A stretch of DNA of 64,000 nucleotides from Humulus lupulus (taxonomy: Eukaryota; Streptophyta; Magnoliopsida; Rosales; Cannabaceae), in NCBI RefSeq assembly GCF_963169125.1, contig NC_084798.1:101139970-101203969 (forward strand). Reading direction: 5' to 3'. The first letter of the stretch is position 1, and each line of letters opens with the position of its first letter. Position numbers and translations under genes: made by a program. A model generated the notes under the pieces. That model was not told the origin of the DNA, did no database searches, and saw nothing but the letters and a program-made list of their open reading frames with translations. Below are positions 32,444 to 44,662 of this stretch, one piece after another.

Positions 32444-34513
32444 ACTATCCCCTCCTTATTGAAATTTCGTCCTCGAAATTTATTCAAACGTCTCGGGACT
32501 CCAATCCCATGAATCTGACTATATCCTCAGAATCTAGTCCTTTACCTTGCTATCTCTAGGTAACACTCTCACAAGAGTGACAGTCTTATTCTACGAGACT
32601 TTATCTCACTTCTCTGAAATTCCACTGAAATCCTAGGGTCTCCTCACCCATCAACGGTAGTACTTAAGACTTCATTCCTTGACATTGGCACCAGTAACAC
32701 CTTATGAGCCACCACCCATACTAGGGCAAGGCTAATCTATAGGCCCCTGGCCTAGTCCTTGGTAGGGTCTCAGAAGTTTATTAAATCGGGAGTCAAAACT
32801 CCTCTTTCTTTCCCAAAATATCTTATCCTTTCTAGTCCACAATACTCAGAGAAATACAAAGTCTCCCATCCTGGAACTCCATGTTCCCATACCTGAAATT
32901 TGCGAATTCTTATGTCCTTTCAAATAGGCAAACACCTCTGCCCTAACAATCCTAATAACTTCATTGGTCTCCTGGACCAATTCTGAACAATAATACTTCC
33001 TGTCTCTCATTTCATTACTTGGAACGAGTACTTCTCGCTCCCTATCTCACTGTATCTTATTCAGAGTCACCCTAGCCATTTATTGACATTCATCACCGTG
33101 ACTATTAAATCAAGGGACCGTACTTATCTTAATGCCCCAAATACTTACACATTCGATGTACAATTCTTAAAGTCTGAGTCATTCCTTCAGATTGTCAGTC
33201 TATCTGAAGGTATCCAATAATTCTAAGTCCCAATCTTATACTCATCGCCCTTTATACCCCCTTTTTAGAACTCAGAAAATAAAGGATCTCAATCTGACAC
33301 TATCGACTTTGGTGTCCCTTGGAGACATACAGTCTCCCTTCGCACATATGCATTCTTGTGATACCCGTTCACACGAACCAAAGTGTGCTAACTCAATCTA
33401 TTGAGTCACAAATTTTCGTATCCAATCATCTTACCTGCAGTTTAATGTAATCCATCCTTACGGTCCACAACTATACCCTTTTTCCTTCCAATATACAAAA
33501 TTTAGATCTTAACATCCATTCAAATTTCCTAGATACAACAATCATAAGGAGGTAGTACAAGACTCATCTAGAATCTCCACCTCAATGCCAAGTTCTAGCA
33601 TATCACTGATCTTTATATCTTAACCCATTCATACTAAAATAGTTGGATTCTAAAACATTCCTACAATATATTCGCTCTGAATTTCATCGTTCATAGAGGT
33701 ATATCTGCCAACTATCAACTGCCGATTCCATACCAATCTTGGTTGTTACTTCGTCTGACTTTACTGTAATCCGTGGTGACTTATCTAACGGCACATACCT
33801 TTCCAACTCAAGGTGTCAACCTCTACGTTAATTTTCTCTATGTTGTAGAGGATTTCTAATGTGAATCATTCATTAATCCCCACTAGGACCTTAGTCTCAT
33901 GGTTATTCCTCTATGGGTGACAAAACACTTTAACTCTTTATACTAGTGCAAGCACTTCTATTCCATAGGTGCCGTCACCGCACCATAATCGTGGCTATCT
34001 GGCATTACCGTCAACCTGGCGCCCCGTGTAGTACATTTGTGTTCTTTTCCCTTCATCTATCGTGAAGCATGAATAACCATCCTTTTCAGTCTATACACGG
34101 GCACCCCTAGTCTTCAACGCACCGCCCTATACTTTTATGTTTTAAGCAAGGACGGTGTCTATCATGCCGTCCTCCTGTATCAGTCAATCACACACATATT
34201 CTAATACCCAGGCATGCTAACAATTCTTTATTCTAACTTCTAAAAATCTGGTACGCGACTATCCATTCAGACAAACTTTAGGTTCTTATGTTACTTCCAT
34301 CAAGATATTGCTGTCCTCAAATATGCTTCAAGTAGTAGCCAATGTGTCCTATTGGTCTCACTGTGCTTTTCACCCCTCAGACATTCCTTTAGCAATTTCC
34401 TTGCGGTTTCTACCTTAATTACCTCATACACGATCCCATCACTTCCCAAAATGTGACCTCGAATATCCTCTGAAGAAGTAGGAACTTATCCCTTCTGGAA
34501 CCTTACCTGTAAC
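32444..34513 (-). pseudogene. Gypsy-B pol, 3' half, heavily decayed
   Basis: No open frame of useful length remains, but minus-strand integrase similarity can be read, for example YVRRETVCLQGTPKSIVSD at about 33290-33352, matching the Gypsy-A integrase around its second Asp. The left edge has the polypurine tract and the pre-tract stretch AATTTCGAGGACGAAATTTC. The right edge is cut in the reverse transcriptase region by solo LTR H. Many indels and stops indicate an older copy than Gypsy-A. Confidence 0.8.
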
Positions 34514-35489
34514 TGTAATGCCCCAAATTTCCTAATAAGGTTTAGGATCTTGATTAGGAGGCCGGGAGGGCCATAATTGATTTATTATATTGTTAAATGA
34601 TTATATGCATGTTTATGTGAATTATATTATTATATGATGATAAATGCATGCATATGGGTTCACATTTTATTATAAGGGTATTTTGGTAATTTGGCCCGTT
34701 GAGGGCGTAATTGTGTATTTTCATGCATGTGGGTGAATTATAAATAATAACACATTATATGTGGATTTGTTCGAGCCATTCGGCATGAGACGATCATGGA
34801 ATGCAAGTTTTCGGTCTGGTCATAACGGGATTAATTTCGGGGCTCGGGGCGAGTCTCGAGGTGATTTGAGGATTAGATCATTACCGGGAATTAAAGGGTA
34901 ATGAGATATGATTTATTAGCATTTTGAGAGTATTGGGAATAACGGGATTGGACGTTAATTATAATTAACGGGATAGTCGGGAGAGGACGATTTTGCCCTT
35001 GGTGGCTTAAAAAGGAAATAAATAGGCTTGGGGGAATTTAGGTCATTTGACCTTAGGATATGTTTAAAACCAGAAGGCTGTAGAAGATTAAGGCAAAAGC
35101 AGGGGCTAGTTCCTTCACTCACTCGATCATCTCTCTCCCTCTCTTTTCTTTGATTTTCTTTGGTGAAAAGCTAGGATTTGAGAAGTTTAAGCTAAGGAAT
35201 TGATTTGGGGATTGCTAGGAAGCTCTTGAGTTCTTGAGGTAATGATTCTCCAAGCTTTGATCCTAAGTTTCCTATGTTTTTGTTCAGCTTTTATAGAGTT
35301 TATAGTTTGATGTAAGTTGTGAGAATTCATGGAAGTTTTTGAAAAGTTTTCTTGGGTTTTGATGAGGTTGTGGTATGGATGAAGTTTTGGGGTTAAATGG
35401 CATGTTTGGATGATGTTTGGGGTTGGTTTGGAAGCATGGTTTTTAGGGGAAGTTGCAAGGGAGAAGACTAGAAAAATCTGGTCTGTAGG

Positions 35490-35600
35490 TGGCGCCCCAG
35501 CGCCAGGAAGAGCAGGATTGGGGTTCTCTCTGACTTGAGCAGCGCCCCAGTGCTATCAAGTAGCGTCCCAGCGCTATCAAGTAGCGCCCCAGTGCTAGTT
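35490..35600. repeat. GC-rich 21 bp repeat block in LTR H
   Basis: The phrase AGCGCCCCAGTGCTATCAAGT and close variants occur three times in a row, with a related GGCGCCCCAGCGCC just upstream. It sits about 1.0 kb into the LTR, where the other long LTRs have different GC-rich repeats. Confidence 0.85.
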
Positions 35601-36009
35601 CACTTTCTAGCAAACCTATATTTAGGGTTTGGGATGACTTTGGGGGCCCTGGGGATGGTTCCACTACCCCGTTTAGGTGGTTTGGGAGTCCCGAGAGCAC
35701 ATGATTGGTTCCGGGAGAGAGGTTTTAGATTATAAACCTTTTTATGATTTATTTTATTGATGAGATTCCATATTTGGTTATGACTAGGTGACCGCTAAAG
35801 GATCGATCATTCTCAAGGGTCATTCATCTGTTATTTCTCGCTCGAACCAAAGGTAAGAAAACTGCACCTAGTATGTGATGCATGAGAAACATGTGAATAG
35901 GGCATGCCATGGATGTTGAATATGAGATTAATCAGAGCTTAAGTCTCTGTGTTTGTGCATGATCATAACTATGCTAGCAACTATTAAGAAAGCATGTTGA
36001 ATGCCCTAC

Positions 36010-36600
36010 TGTTATCCAAAAAATTGGCATTGATGACGTGGCAAGTGATCCCATGACACGTGGCTGAAATCTGGAGGAACTCTGCTAGTGTATCGACCAG
36101 AAGGTACATTATAAGCAGGAGGCGGCCCAATCTTACCTACGACCAGTCTGGTTGTAGGTTCCACATACAACACAATGTTACAATAAAGATCTTTGTAAAT
36201 CCCGAAATTAACTCACACAATCTCCTGAGTATCCGATTATTCAGGAGAGAATATCTGTAACAATCTTGTGTAATCCCCCTTGAGCCTATAAATAGAGAAA
36301 GATAGCTCAAGGAAGGGACTTTTGGCTTTCGAATTATTGGATGCTAGAGTAATTCTACTTGAAATATTGTATTGCTCTTCAGAGGTTAGTGAAACTCATT
36401 GAACCCTAGTTCTTTGATCACTCCTTTGATTCTCATATCAATAATAATCTAAGTGGACGTAGGTCATTACCAGATCTTGGGGCCGAACCACTATAAAATA
36501 TCGTGTTCTTATTACCTTTGTCATTCGATTCTTTTCAACACATTCATTCACATTAAGCATATTCTGACTCCGTGTCAGTTGGCCAAAATCTGGGTCAACA
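36010..36600 (+). mobile_element. Solo LTR J, 591 bp
   Basis: It begins TGTTATCC and ends GGGTCAACA, with a perfect 5 bp TSD CCTAC at 36005-36009 and 36601-36605. A TATA box (TATAAATA, 36287-36294) gives the plus orientation. Two ACGTGG boxes lie near the start. It has no coding sequence. A short non-autonomous element rather than a solo LTR is possible, but LTR-like termini and the promoter favour a solo LTR. Confidence 0.85.
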
Positions 36601-36899
36601 CCTACATTTGGATATTTGACATATGATATATGCCTGGTAGCATTGCTTACTTATGCATGGCATTGACTAAATAGTCAGAATTGGCAATGGTGTCAGTATT
36701 AACTGTGAAGCTGTGACTCACTAGTCAAGTTCGACAGTAGTACTGAGCACTGGTCACCTGGTATTGACTAATAAGTCAAGAATGGTCTTAGCGTGTTTAA
36801 TGCAAGCCGATAAAGATTAGATCTAATTGACATCTGCATTGAATGACTCAGATGAGAATTAATGACAGACTGACCTCAAGTTTGATGAAAACTAAAAGC

Positions 36900-37390
36900 G
36901 CTTGTCTAGCCTAAGGCTAGTCACTCAGAGCCAGGGCCAGAGAGCCCCAGTGACTATTTAGTCACATGGCTATGGGTGTTGAGCCCGAGTGACTTACCCA
37001 GCAGTCACTCATTTGATTGGAGCCAGGGCCAGAAGGTCCAAGTGACTGTTTAGTCACATGGCTATGGGTGCTAAGCCTAGGTGACTACTTCGTAACATGA
37101 CTGTGGGTGCCGAGCCCCGTAGTGACTTGTTCATTAGTCACTCATTTGATTAGAGCCATTGCCAGAAAGCCCAAGTGACTGCTTTGTCACATGGCTATGG
37201 GTACTGAGCCCCGTAGTGACTTGTTTGTCAGTCACTCATTATGGTTAAATAGAACCTCAAAGTGATATTCACTCATCTGTTCAGGGATATAGGCTCTATA
37301 TGATTATAATGATCAACATTCGCATGGCTGTGGGTGCTGAGCCCCGTGGTGACTTGCTTGTCAGTCACTCATCCGATTAGGATTGACTTG
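36900..37390. repeat. Imperfect tandem repeats inside LTR H
   Basis: About four units of roughly 100-130 bp, each with GCCAGGGCCAGA-like, GTGACT..AGTCAC, CATGGCTATGGGTG and GAGCCCCGTAGTGACTTG phrases. They lie inside the candidate LTR intron and explain why it is longer in H than in the other copies. Confidence 0.85.
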
Positions 37391-37942
37391 ATAGTCATCC
37401 ATTCAGGAGGGCAGGATTCCTTATCCTGGATACCCCATCATTGTCTGGACTTATTTGCATGCTTAAATAGGGCTATAACTGCTAGGCATGCACATTATGA
37501 TTTGATGACATGTTATTACTGTTCATGAGCATATTGAGTTTTCTTGCTGGGCTTCGGCTCATGGGTGCTATATGGTGTAGGTAAAGGCAAAAGAAAGCTG
37601 GACCATCCTTGAGTTGGAGAGTTTAGGTGACAAAGTGTACATATGCGACTACTCGACCGCCACGGCTGAGGGTTGAAAGAGGAACTAGGGTTAAACCCTA
37701 TTTTGTCGCTTAGATCGGCTGGTTGTAAATATTTTCTTGTAATTAACCTTTAAATTATATTTTTGGGATCCCAATGTATACAGTAATCGTTTTAGTGAAA
37801 CGTTATATCATAACCAAAATTTTTAATCCTAAACCGCTAATCATACTTAGTTACACAATTATGGGCAAATAATTTGATTAGCGAGGTTAGCACTGTTCAA
37901 ATTGCACATGGTAACAATCCCTGGAGTTTAGGGCGTTATAGT

Positions 37943-39805
37943 TGTTGGGGTTTTATGCCCTAATTAAAACCCAAATTCTTTTCAATCTCATTTTATTATC
38001 AATAAAAGAATAGAAATCATTTTTTTGACTTGGTCAATCACTTTGCTCACGTGTTTTATTTTCATGATTATTTGTTTAATATAAACTTCTATTAAATCTC
38101 GAGCATATAACTATTCTTATTTATAGTGATGTAATCATAGTGGAATATAAATATGATTATATGTTCAAAATAAGTTAGTCCTAAGATTAGTCAGTGCACA
38201 TGATTTACACTGACTTGCTAATCTAAGATATGATCTACTTACACATTACAATCTTATGTTCTTTCCAGAACATTAACAAAGTAGATAAGATCGGATGTAT
38301 TTGTTACATCGGACAGGACTGATATTGACAGTTGATAAGATAAGTAAACATACCGTTATTATCTATTCTAGTCATATCATATAGTTGATCATAGGTCAAT
38401 TCAAGCTCAATTCTGAGTGGTTAGTATTCTAACTGATTATATTATTTGAGTTCTTTGACTTGTTCGTTACCAGTTTACCCTACGGACTAGCCCATACTTA
38501 CATCTTGGGAACTCGGTAGTATAATTGAGTGCGAGTGTTAATCATAGATATGAACATTTATAGCTTCTGATGAAGAAGTGAAACGATGGTTTCCTTTTAG
38601 TTTTGTTCAAGATGTTAAATAAATGATAGAGATCTCATTTCAGTAATTAAATTAGTTTACTGAAATATCATTTACAAGGAACTAAGTGTTTTAAGGATAC
38701 AACACAATGAGGGGCAAAACGGTATTTTAGTCCCATCTCATTGTAGATCGTCTGTAGAGGATTGAGTGACAATTATGGTTGTAACAATGGATAATTAATA
38801 GTGTATTTATATTTGTTATAGAGTGTTCTATGAATTCAAGAGTGTAATTCCGAGTCTTTAGTGGAGTCACGAGGAATTAATAAGTTAGTAAGTTTATTTG
38901 TTAGATTTATGATAACTTATTGGAGCTTGATTTCATAGGCCCATGGTCCCTATTGTACCTTGGATAAAATCATCTAGATAGTCTCAATTAATTGATTTAA
39001 TTATCAATTAGAATTATCAAAGTTGACCATGTCAATTTTGGATAGTTTCATAGAGTTATGTAATTTTGAGAAGAAAAGATAAATCATGGCATATTTATTA
39101 ATTAAGATAAATTGGTATCTAAATTAATAAATAAGTTTAAATCAAGGTTAAAATTATAAATAATTAATTTAATAAAGGATTTAAATAATTATTTAATAAA
39201 TTAAATCAATAGAAAATAATACAGGCCTTGATTTTAAGTCCAATGGGCTTATAATCAAATAGGAAATTTCACGGGCCTAAAGCCCATGATAATTTCGACC
39301 TAGGGCTGTTAATTGGCTATTATTTTATTAATTTTTTAATTAAATTAAATGGCCTAATTGAGTCTGTAAAAGGAGTGCTTAGAGAGAAGTCAAAACACAA
39401 GTTTGACAAGTTACAAGTCAGATTTTCTGATAGTTTTAGATTCTCTCTAAACATAAGTCCTTTTCTAAGCCTCTTTGTTATTTTCTCTTCTTATCTCTAT
39501 ATCTATCTCATGTGATGAGAATAGTCCACACTAGTATAGGTGATTCCAAGGTTACATTGCAAGACTGTGAAGAAAATAGATGATCAATTCAATTTCTTGA
39601 TAATACTCTACGACAGAGAGGATACAAGAGTTAGAGAAACTGAAGGAAGTACTCTTTCATTCCGCTGCGTATACTGTAAGTATTCTTGTCTTTGTTTCTC
39701 TTTGAATTCAATTTTAGAAATATGTTCTAGGTTATCTCATATTAATTTGTTTAGTATTAGATCTACATGAAAATAAATAAAGATCCTGTATAAGTTTTCC
39801 TAACA
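37943..39805 (+). mobile_element. Solo LTR I (Copia-3 family), 1,863 bp
   Basis: It starts TGTTGGGGTTTTATGCCC and ends CCTAACA; it is closely similar over its whole length to both Copia-3 LTRs. The TSDs are ATAGT (37938-37942) and ACAGT (39806-39810), one mismatch. The TATA box of the Copia-3 LTR (TATAAAAG) is changed to GTAAAAG here (near 39366). Confidence 0.9.
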
Positions 39806-39808
39806 ACA

Positions 39809-42272
39809 GTATCCCTGCTTCCTTAGCCTTGGTACTATCAATGAAGTGGTCATTCGCATCCTGCTTTTAACATGGAGTAGACCGAAACATCCCTAATCAA
39901 TCGTAGTATGACTTGTCCGTACCATATATTCTCTGCTGGTCGAACTTACTTGTGCCATTGAATCATCAGCCAGTTAAGAACCTTCACTGATAATCCGTCA
40001 CATCTTACTTGGTGCAAGAAGTAATTATTGAAATGTCTCTTTCCTTGATCCTCAGCTGGTAATAACCAAATCGAGGGTCAATGCCTGAGAGCATTGTCCT
40101 ACCTTGCAACTAGGCAATTTAATCCTTCATTCTTAGCAAACGGTGTTGACGTGTCCCATGATGAGATGCTCCGCCTGATTAACCCTCAAATCAAATACTT
40201 CTTCAACTAAACCTTTTATTCTTTTTGTTGATCTGGTATCGTTCTTCATGATGTCCTTGATACCAATTCTATCCCTGCCTAAATCCCGTAGCGTACTTAA
40301 TTCCTTCACGCAACAATGATCCCAACGATTCTTTGTGCACCCATCTTAAACCTTACTGGCCGATCCAATTTTCATTTGGTTTAACTGATATATTCCAAGT
40401 GATACCTACCACAATATCTAGGCATCCCGTAGATACAACCGAGTCCTTTATTTTTTAAACCCAGAGATCACCATCATTTCTGACAATCCATGGTTGTCCC
40501 TTATTTGGCAGACTAATCGAAACTCAGGATCATATCAAAATCCTCATATGGCAAACTCAATCGATGAAACTGTCAATCTTCTGCCAATAGTACTCTAACC
40601 CTTCTTCTGGAAGTTACCAATTTCCCAGCAGGCACTAAAATCTCAAGTCCCATGGTGTGACAACCATAAAGTATGTGCCACATATCTATGTATCTACTGA
40701 GAGATCCATTGCACCAAACTCTACCAGCTCAGTAAAAGGAACAGGAACTAGAAAGCCAACCGATCGCCTCCGAGGGACTAGCCTCGGGCTCTGACTATAT
40801 CAAGACGAAAACTTGAACTGGATTCGAGCAATCTGTACTCCTTGGTTCTCCCTTCTTTAATCTCGAGCAATTCTTCTTGAAATGCCCAACCATTCCACAT
40901 AGAAAACATGCCTTCACTCGAAGTTGTCCTAGATGGCGTTTCCCACACCTAGCGCATACTAGGTAACTTCACCAGGCCTCAATGCCCCCCTGAATACTAT
41001 GACCCCTCCTGTCAGGATTGAGAGTAGAACTATCAGGGGTCTTCCTTTTCTAGTTACTGAGCCTTCGCCCTTACCTGATCCCGCAACGGGGATGCTATTG
41101 CCTGAGCATCCTGCCCTATGGCACTCTCGCTCCATATCTCATCTCCTGCGTCCTCTACAGCGAGGGCCCTCCCTACTACCTAAACGTAGGTAGAAATATC
41201 ATACACTGGAGCAAGTTTAACTCATTGGGTTTCCCCATAATCTAGTCCTTGCAGGAATCGTTCTTTCTGGGCCACATCTGTTGGTACCAAATTAAAAGCT
41301 AATTTGGCTAACCGTTCAAATCTATTAACATACTATGTCGTTGTCTTACCATCCTAACCAAGTTCATAAACTCATTGGCCTTCGCAGTTCGAACTACATC
41401 ACAATAGTATCTTTCATCGAGCAATTGTCTGAATTCCTCCCAATCCATCACGACAACATTCCAGGTCTGGGGTACTACTTCCCATCACGTCCGTGCATCC
41501 TCCCGCAGCATAAACATGGAAAAAGCCACTCTATCATTGCCTATAACTCCCATATAGTCGAGGACGAAGCTAATCATGTCCATCCATTGTTTAGCTCTGA
41601 ATTGATCCAAGCCTCCCTCAGAAACTGGAGGATAGTACTTCTTGAATCTTTCCTATGATGATTCCCATCTATTTCCACCCTCAAGTTGAACCAACACTGG
41701 TGCCATCGTTGTCAAGATAAATGAAGCAGCGTTTCCCCGACGGAACCTACTATCTCAACCATCTCATCTCCTCATCTTGATTTGGAAGTCTTGCTTGCAT
41801 ACCAGCAAACATCTACTGCAATTCTCAGTGGCAGATGGAGGTTCTGACCCCGACCATCATCCGCAACCCCCGTAATAACAATACCAGGTCCAGTTGACTG
41901 CCTTGGATACATAATTTTTGAATCTGTCCGCAGTCAAAGACTTAACATCTCAGCCCTGATATTCATATCCAGAACTATCCCACGGGGCAGGGCCAAATAA
42001 TCATAATAGCCAGACACACAATATTCATATCAAAACACACATCTACAATGTTCATGCATCAATTATAAAATCCTATTTCCACCAAATACATTCATACACA
42101 TCATGCTTTCTATACTAGCATGCAGATAAGGCATATAGGTTCAATTTAAATAATTAACCACGTAATCATGTCATTAGATACCTAACCGTGAGTCGAGATT
42201 ATCTTTAGCGGTGAGTGTACATGCACATCCAATATTTAGGAACCTTAAACCTAGACTGCTCTGATATCAAGT
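39809..42272 (-). pseudogene. Gypsy-B gag and 5' half of pol, decayed
   Basis: The minus strand shows reverse transcriptase remnant SGIDPRFGYYQLRIKERD near 40036-40100 and a gag zinc knuckle, KACFLCGMVGHFKKNC, near 40860-40915, in the same order as Gypsy-A. A degenerate PBS (TTGATATCAGAGC, two bases after the LTR) is at about 42258-42271. Stops and indels are frequent; the short open frames on the opposite strand are shadows. Confidence 0.82.
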
Positions 42273-44587
42273 TGTAATGCTCTGGTTAACCAAGACCGTT
42301 ACACTGCGTGTTTAAAATAGTGGTTCACTCGCTAAGCGAGTCATTTAGACTTAAATGTGTAATTAAAGACTAAGTCAGGGTCAGATATCAAAAGGTTTGG
42401 TCAACAAAATTATTATTTTTCATTAAAATATGAAGTTTAAACACGAAATCCCAAAAATCAGTTACAACTTATAAAGGACAAATAGAATACAACTTAGCCG
42501 TCCTAAGAGACAAAACAGGGTTCAACCCTAGTTCCTCCCAGGCTATCCCGGCCGTGACCGTCGAGTAGGCTGCATATGTACACACTTCCCCTGAAGCTCT
42601 CCAACTCATGGTTGGTTCGACTATCACTTTCTCTTACCTGCACCACATAGCACCCGTGAGCCAAGGCTCAACAAGAAAACTTAAATCAACATGCACAACT
42701 AGGCAACAATATAAAAGCGGTAAACATAAACCAGTAAATTCAATCAATAACAGGATATAAGCAACCATCTTAACAGTAACACTTAGCTCAATCAAATGCA
42801 TAAACCAATCTCATTAGTCAGTACAAATAGTTAAGTGCAAACAACACTTTTATTTATTGTATAATGTTTAGGCCTGGTGCCCTTAGGCCGAGTCCTCTGG
42901 TCCTATAGTGAACCCCGACACCCTGAGGCCAAGATATGTTCCACACGCTTGCTATTGGCCCCTGACACCCTTAGGCTTGCATTTAATCAGAGATAATCAC
43001 AAAGGAACAATGTACAACAAGCAGTCAAAGGCAGCGTATACAAGCATGCCTATCTAGATATTCTCAAATACAGATATGTTCACAATCATAACATATTCAT
43101 TAATAAGGGTCTAAGCCCCATTCACAACCCGGGTATAGTTTTCTTACCTCAAGTTCTGAGCAGCTAGCGTATGGTAGCCCTGAGCACAATCCCTAATCTT
43201 GAACCCTTTTGGTATAACCTAGTCATAGCGTATTAATAAATAAACATTAAAACCCTAAGCCGATTACAACCTTAAAAATAACATACTAGCCTCCGGGACC
43301 TCGAATTCTACTAAACCGGGTAGTAGAATTCGTCCTGAGCGCTTAGGTTAAAGTTCCTGTCATTAAAAGCTGAAGTGGCCCAAAATGACCAGGCAGGCCA
43401 CGACTTGCCCTTAAGAGTCGCAGCGTGCCTCCCAGGTCAGAGAGCCCCCTTGTTTGGAACCAGGACACGGGCCGCAACTTTCCTTAGAGAGTCACGGCGC
43501 GCCTCCTAAGCAGAAGCCCCCACCTGGCCTGGGTTCACCTGGGTCACGGCGCCCCAAGAACAGGGTCGCAACCTGACCCTGTGAACCTAGAATTCCTCTG
43601 CTTTTCCTCAGTCAAAAACCCATCAAAATCTCCCAAATAATTTCTAGAATTATAATTAAATCCCTAGAATAATATGAATATGATACCAGCAACAAAATCT
43701 AGCCCATAACTCTAACAAAATATCATCCAAGTTCAAAATTCAAAGCAAACTCTAAATCCAAAGAAAACTAAAACTCAGAACCTCAAAACTTGATCTTACC
43801 TCTGATTGATCCCTTTCTTAGCTACCTCTTAATCCCACTCTAGCTCCAGCTTCAAATTCCTTAGGTTTCCCAGCCCTTTCTCCTCAAAACTTCAAAAGCC
43901 CATAAGCACACAAAGCGAGAAAGGAGAACCGAACATAGAGAAAGAGAGAGAGAGTGTGTTTTGGCCTTGGTTCCTTAAATTTATACAGGTTACTAGCCTA
44001 AGCTATCCCAAGGGTAAGTCTATTCGCTTGATAAAAAGACCATAATGTCCCTTAGTCACAAACTTATCCTTTAATGCCCCCAAGGGCAAGAAAGTCATTA
44101 GGCACATTCCCCCTAATCCTCAAATTGTCTTATAAATTTCCAATTAATCCCGACATGCCCAATTAATCACCAAATAATTGCACATTAACCAATAAATAGT
44201 AAATACGCACTAAGTCCTCGAAATAGCCCTAGGCTCGCCCCGAGCCTGGTATTGGACCCCGTTGTGACTATTCCACTAATCCGCTCACTAGGATCACCTT
44301 GAGCTGAATATCGCAAATATATCCACATAATAATTTGGTCCTCAATCATTTAACACATATAATCACATTTATGCCCTCAACGGGCCAAAATTACAAGTAT
44401 GCCCGTATTGACAAGAGCGGGCCCACATGCATATTTAATACACATATATTCACATTACCATATAAATCATGTATGCCACGTAGTCACATATTTATTTGCT
44501 CAATTCAACATATACATATATCCTATTATGCCCTCCAGGCACCGTAATCAAGGCACTTAGCCTTAATAGCAACTTCAGGACGTTACA
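42273..44587 (-). repeat. Gypsy-B 5' LTR, 2,315 bp
   Basis: On the minus strand it begins TGTAACGTCCTGAAG at 44587 and ends GCATTACA at 42273, followed by the PBS. A GC-rich block (43385-43580, GGGTCGCGGC-like phrases) and a candidate intron (donor 43147, acceptor 42638, 510 bp) are present. An AGAGAG run near 43940 differs in length from the 3' copy. It is right-flanked by TSD ATAAA. Confidence 0.9.
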
Positions 44588-44662
44588 ATAAAGCTCAAAT
44601 AAGTTACCGTGAATTTATTTACGAATAATTTCACTACCTTTTTAATTCTTTGTGAATCCACT
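44588..44662 (-). repeat. Copia-2 LTR, piece 2
   Basis: A short stretch between Gypsy-B and solo LTR D. It corresponds to the Copia-3 LTR segment around ACTTATTGGAGCTTGATTTC in antisense, diverged. It carries TSD ATAAA on the left and CCACT on the right. Confidence 0.75.

Larger units (their letters stand above)
34514..37940 (+). mobile_element. Solo LTR H (gypsy type), with nested solo LTR J
   Basis: It starts TGTAATGCCCCAAATT. Its last bases, ACA, are displaced to 39806-39808 by solo LTR I. The flanks are GTAAC (34509-34513) and GTATC (39809-39813), a TSD with one mismatch, and Gypsy-B reverse transcriptase sequence is continuous across it. It has a GC-rich block of three roughly 21 bp repeats (35490-35600), a candidate intron donor at 35853 and acceptor at 37580 (about 1.13 kb without J), and the TTTTCTTGCTGGGCTTCGGC block near 37540. 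No internal element sequence is present. Confidence 0.85.
19023..44587 (-). mobile_element. Gypsy-B retrotransposon, expanded by nested insertions
   Basis: This minus-strand Ty3/gypsy element has its 5' LTR at 42273-44587, degraded internal sequence in two blocks (39809-42272 and 32444-34513), and its 3' LTR in three blocks (31785-32443, 27613-27926, 19023-19801). The outer ends TGTAATGC (19023) and CGTTACA (44587) are flanked by identical 5 bp TSDs ATAAA (19018-19022 and 44588-44592), although 25.6 kb apart. Foreign elements fill the gaps. Coding remnants fit the same lineage as Gypsy-A. Confidence 0.88.

Noticed and set aside
36010..36600. MITE-type DNA transposon
   Set aside because: The ends are only TGTT..AACA, the duplication is 5 bp and there is a TATA box with a downstream leader, which fits a solo LTR better.
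36900..37390. Spaced repeats resembling a CRISPR array
   Set aside because: Units are imperfect, long and lie within a plant LTR; spacers are not unique and there are no cas genes.
27927..37940. Gypsy-G LTR and LTR H as the 5' and 3' LTRs of one element
   Set aside because: They are similar in plan but strongly diverged, H has its own near-perfect TSD inside Gypsy-B reverse transcriptase sequence, and no polypurine tract precedes H.
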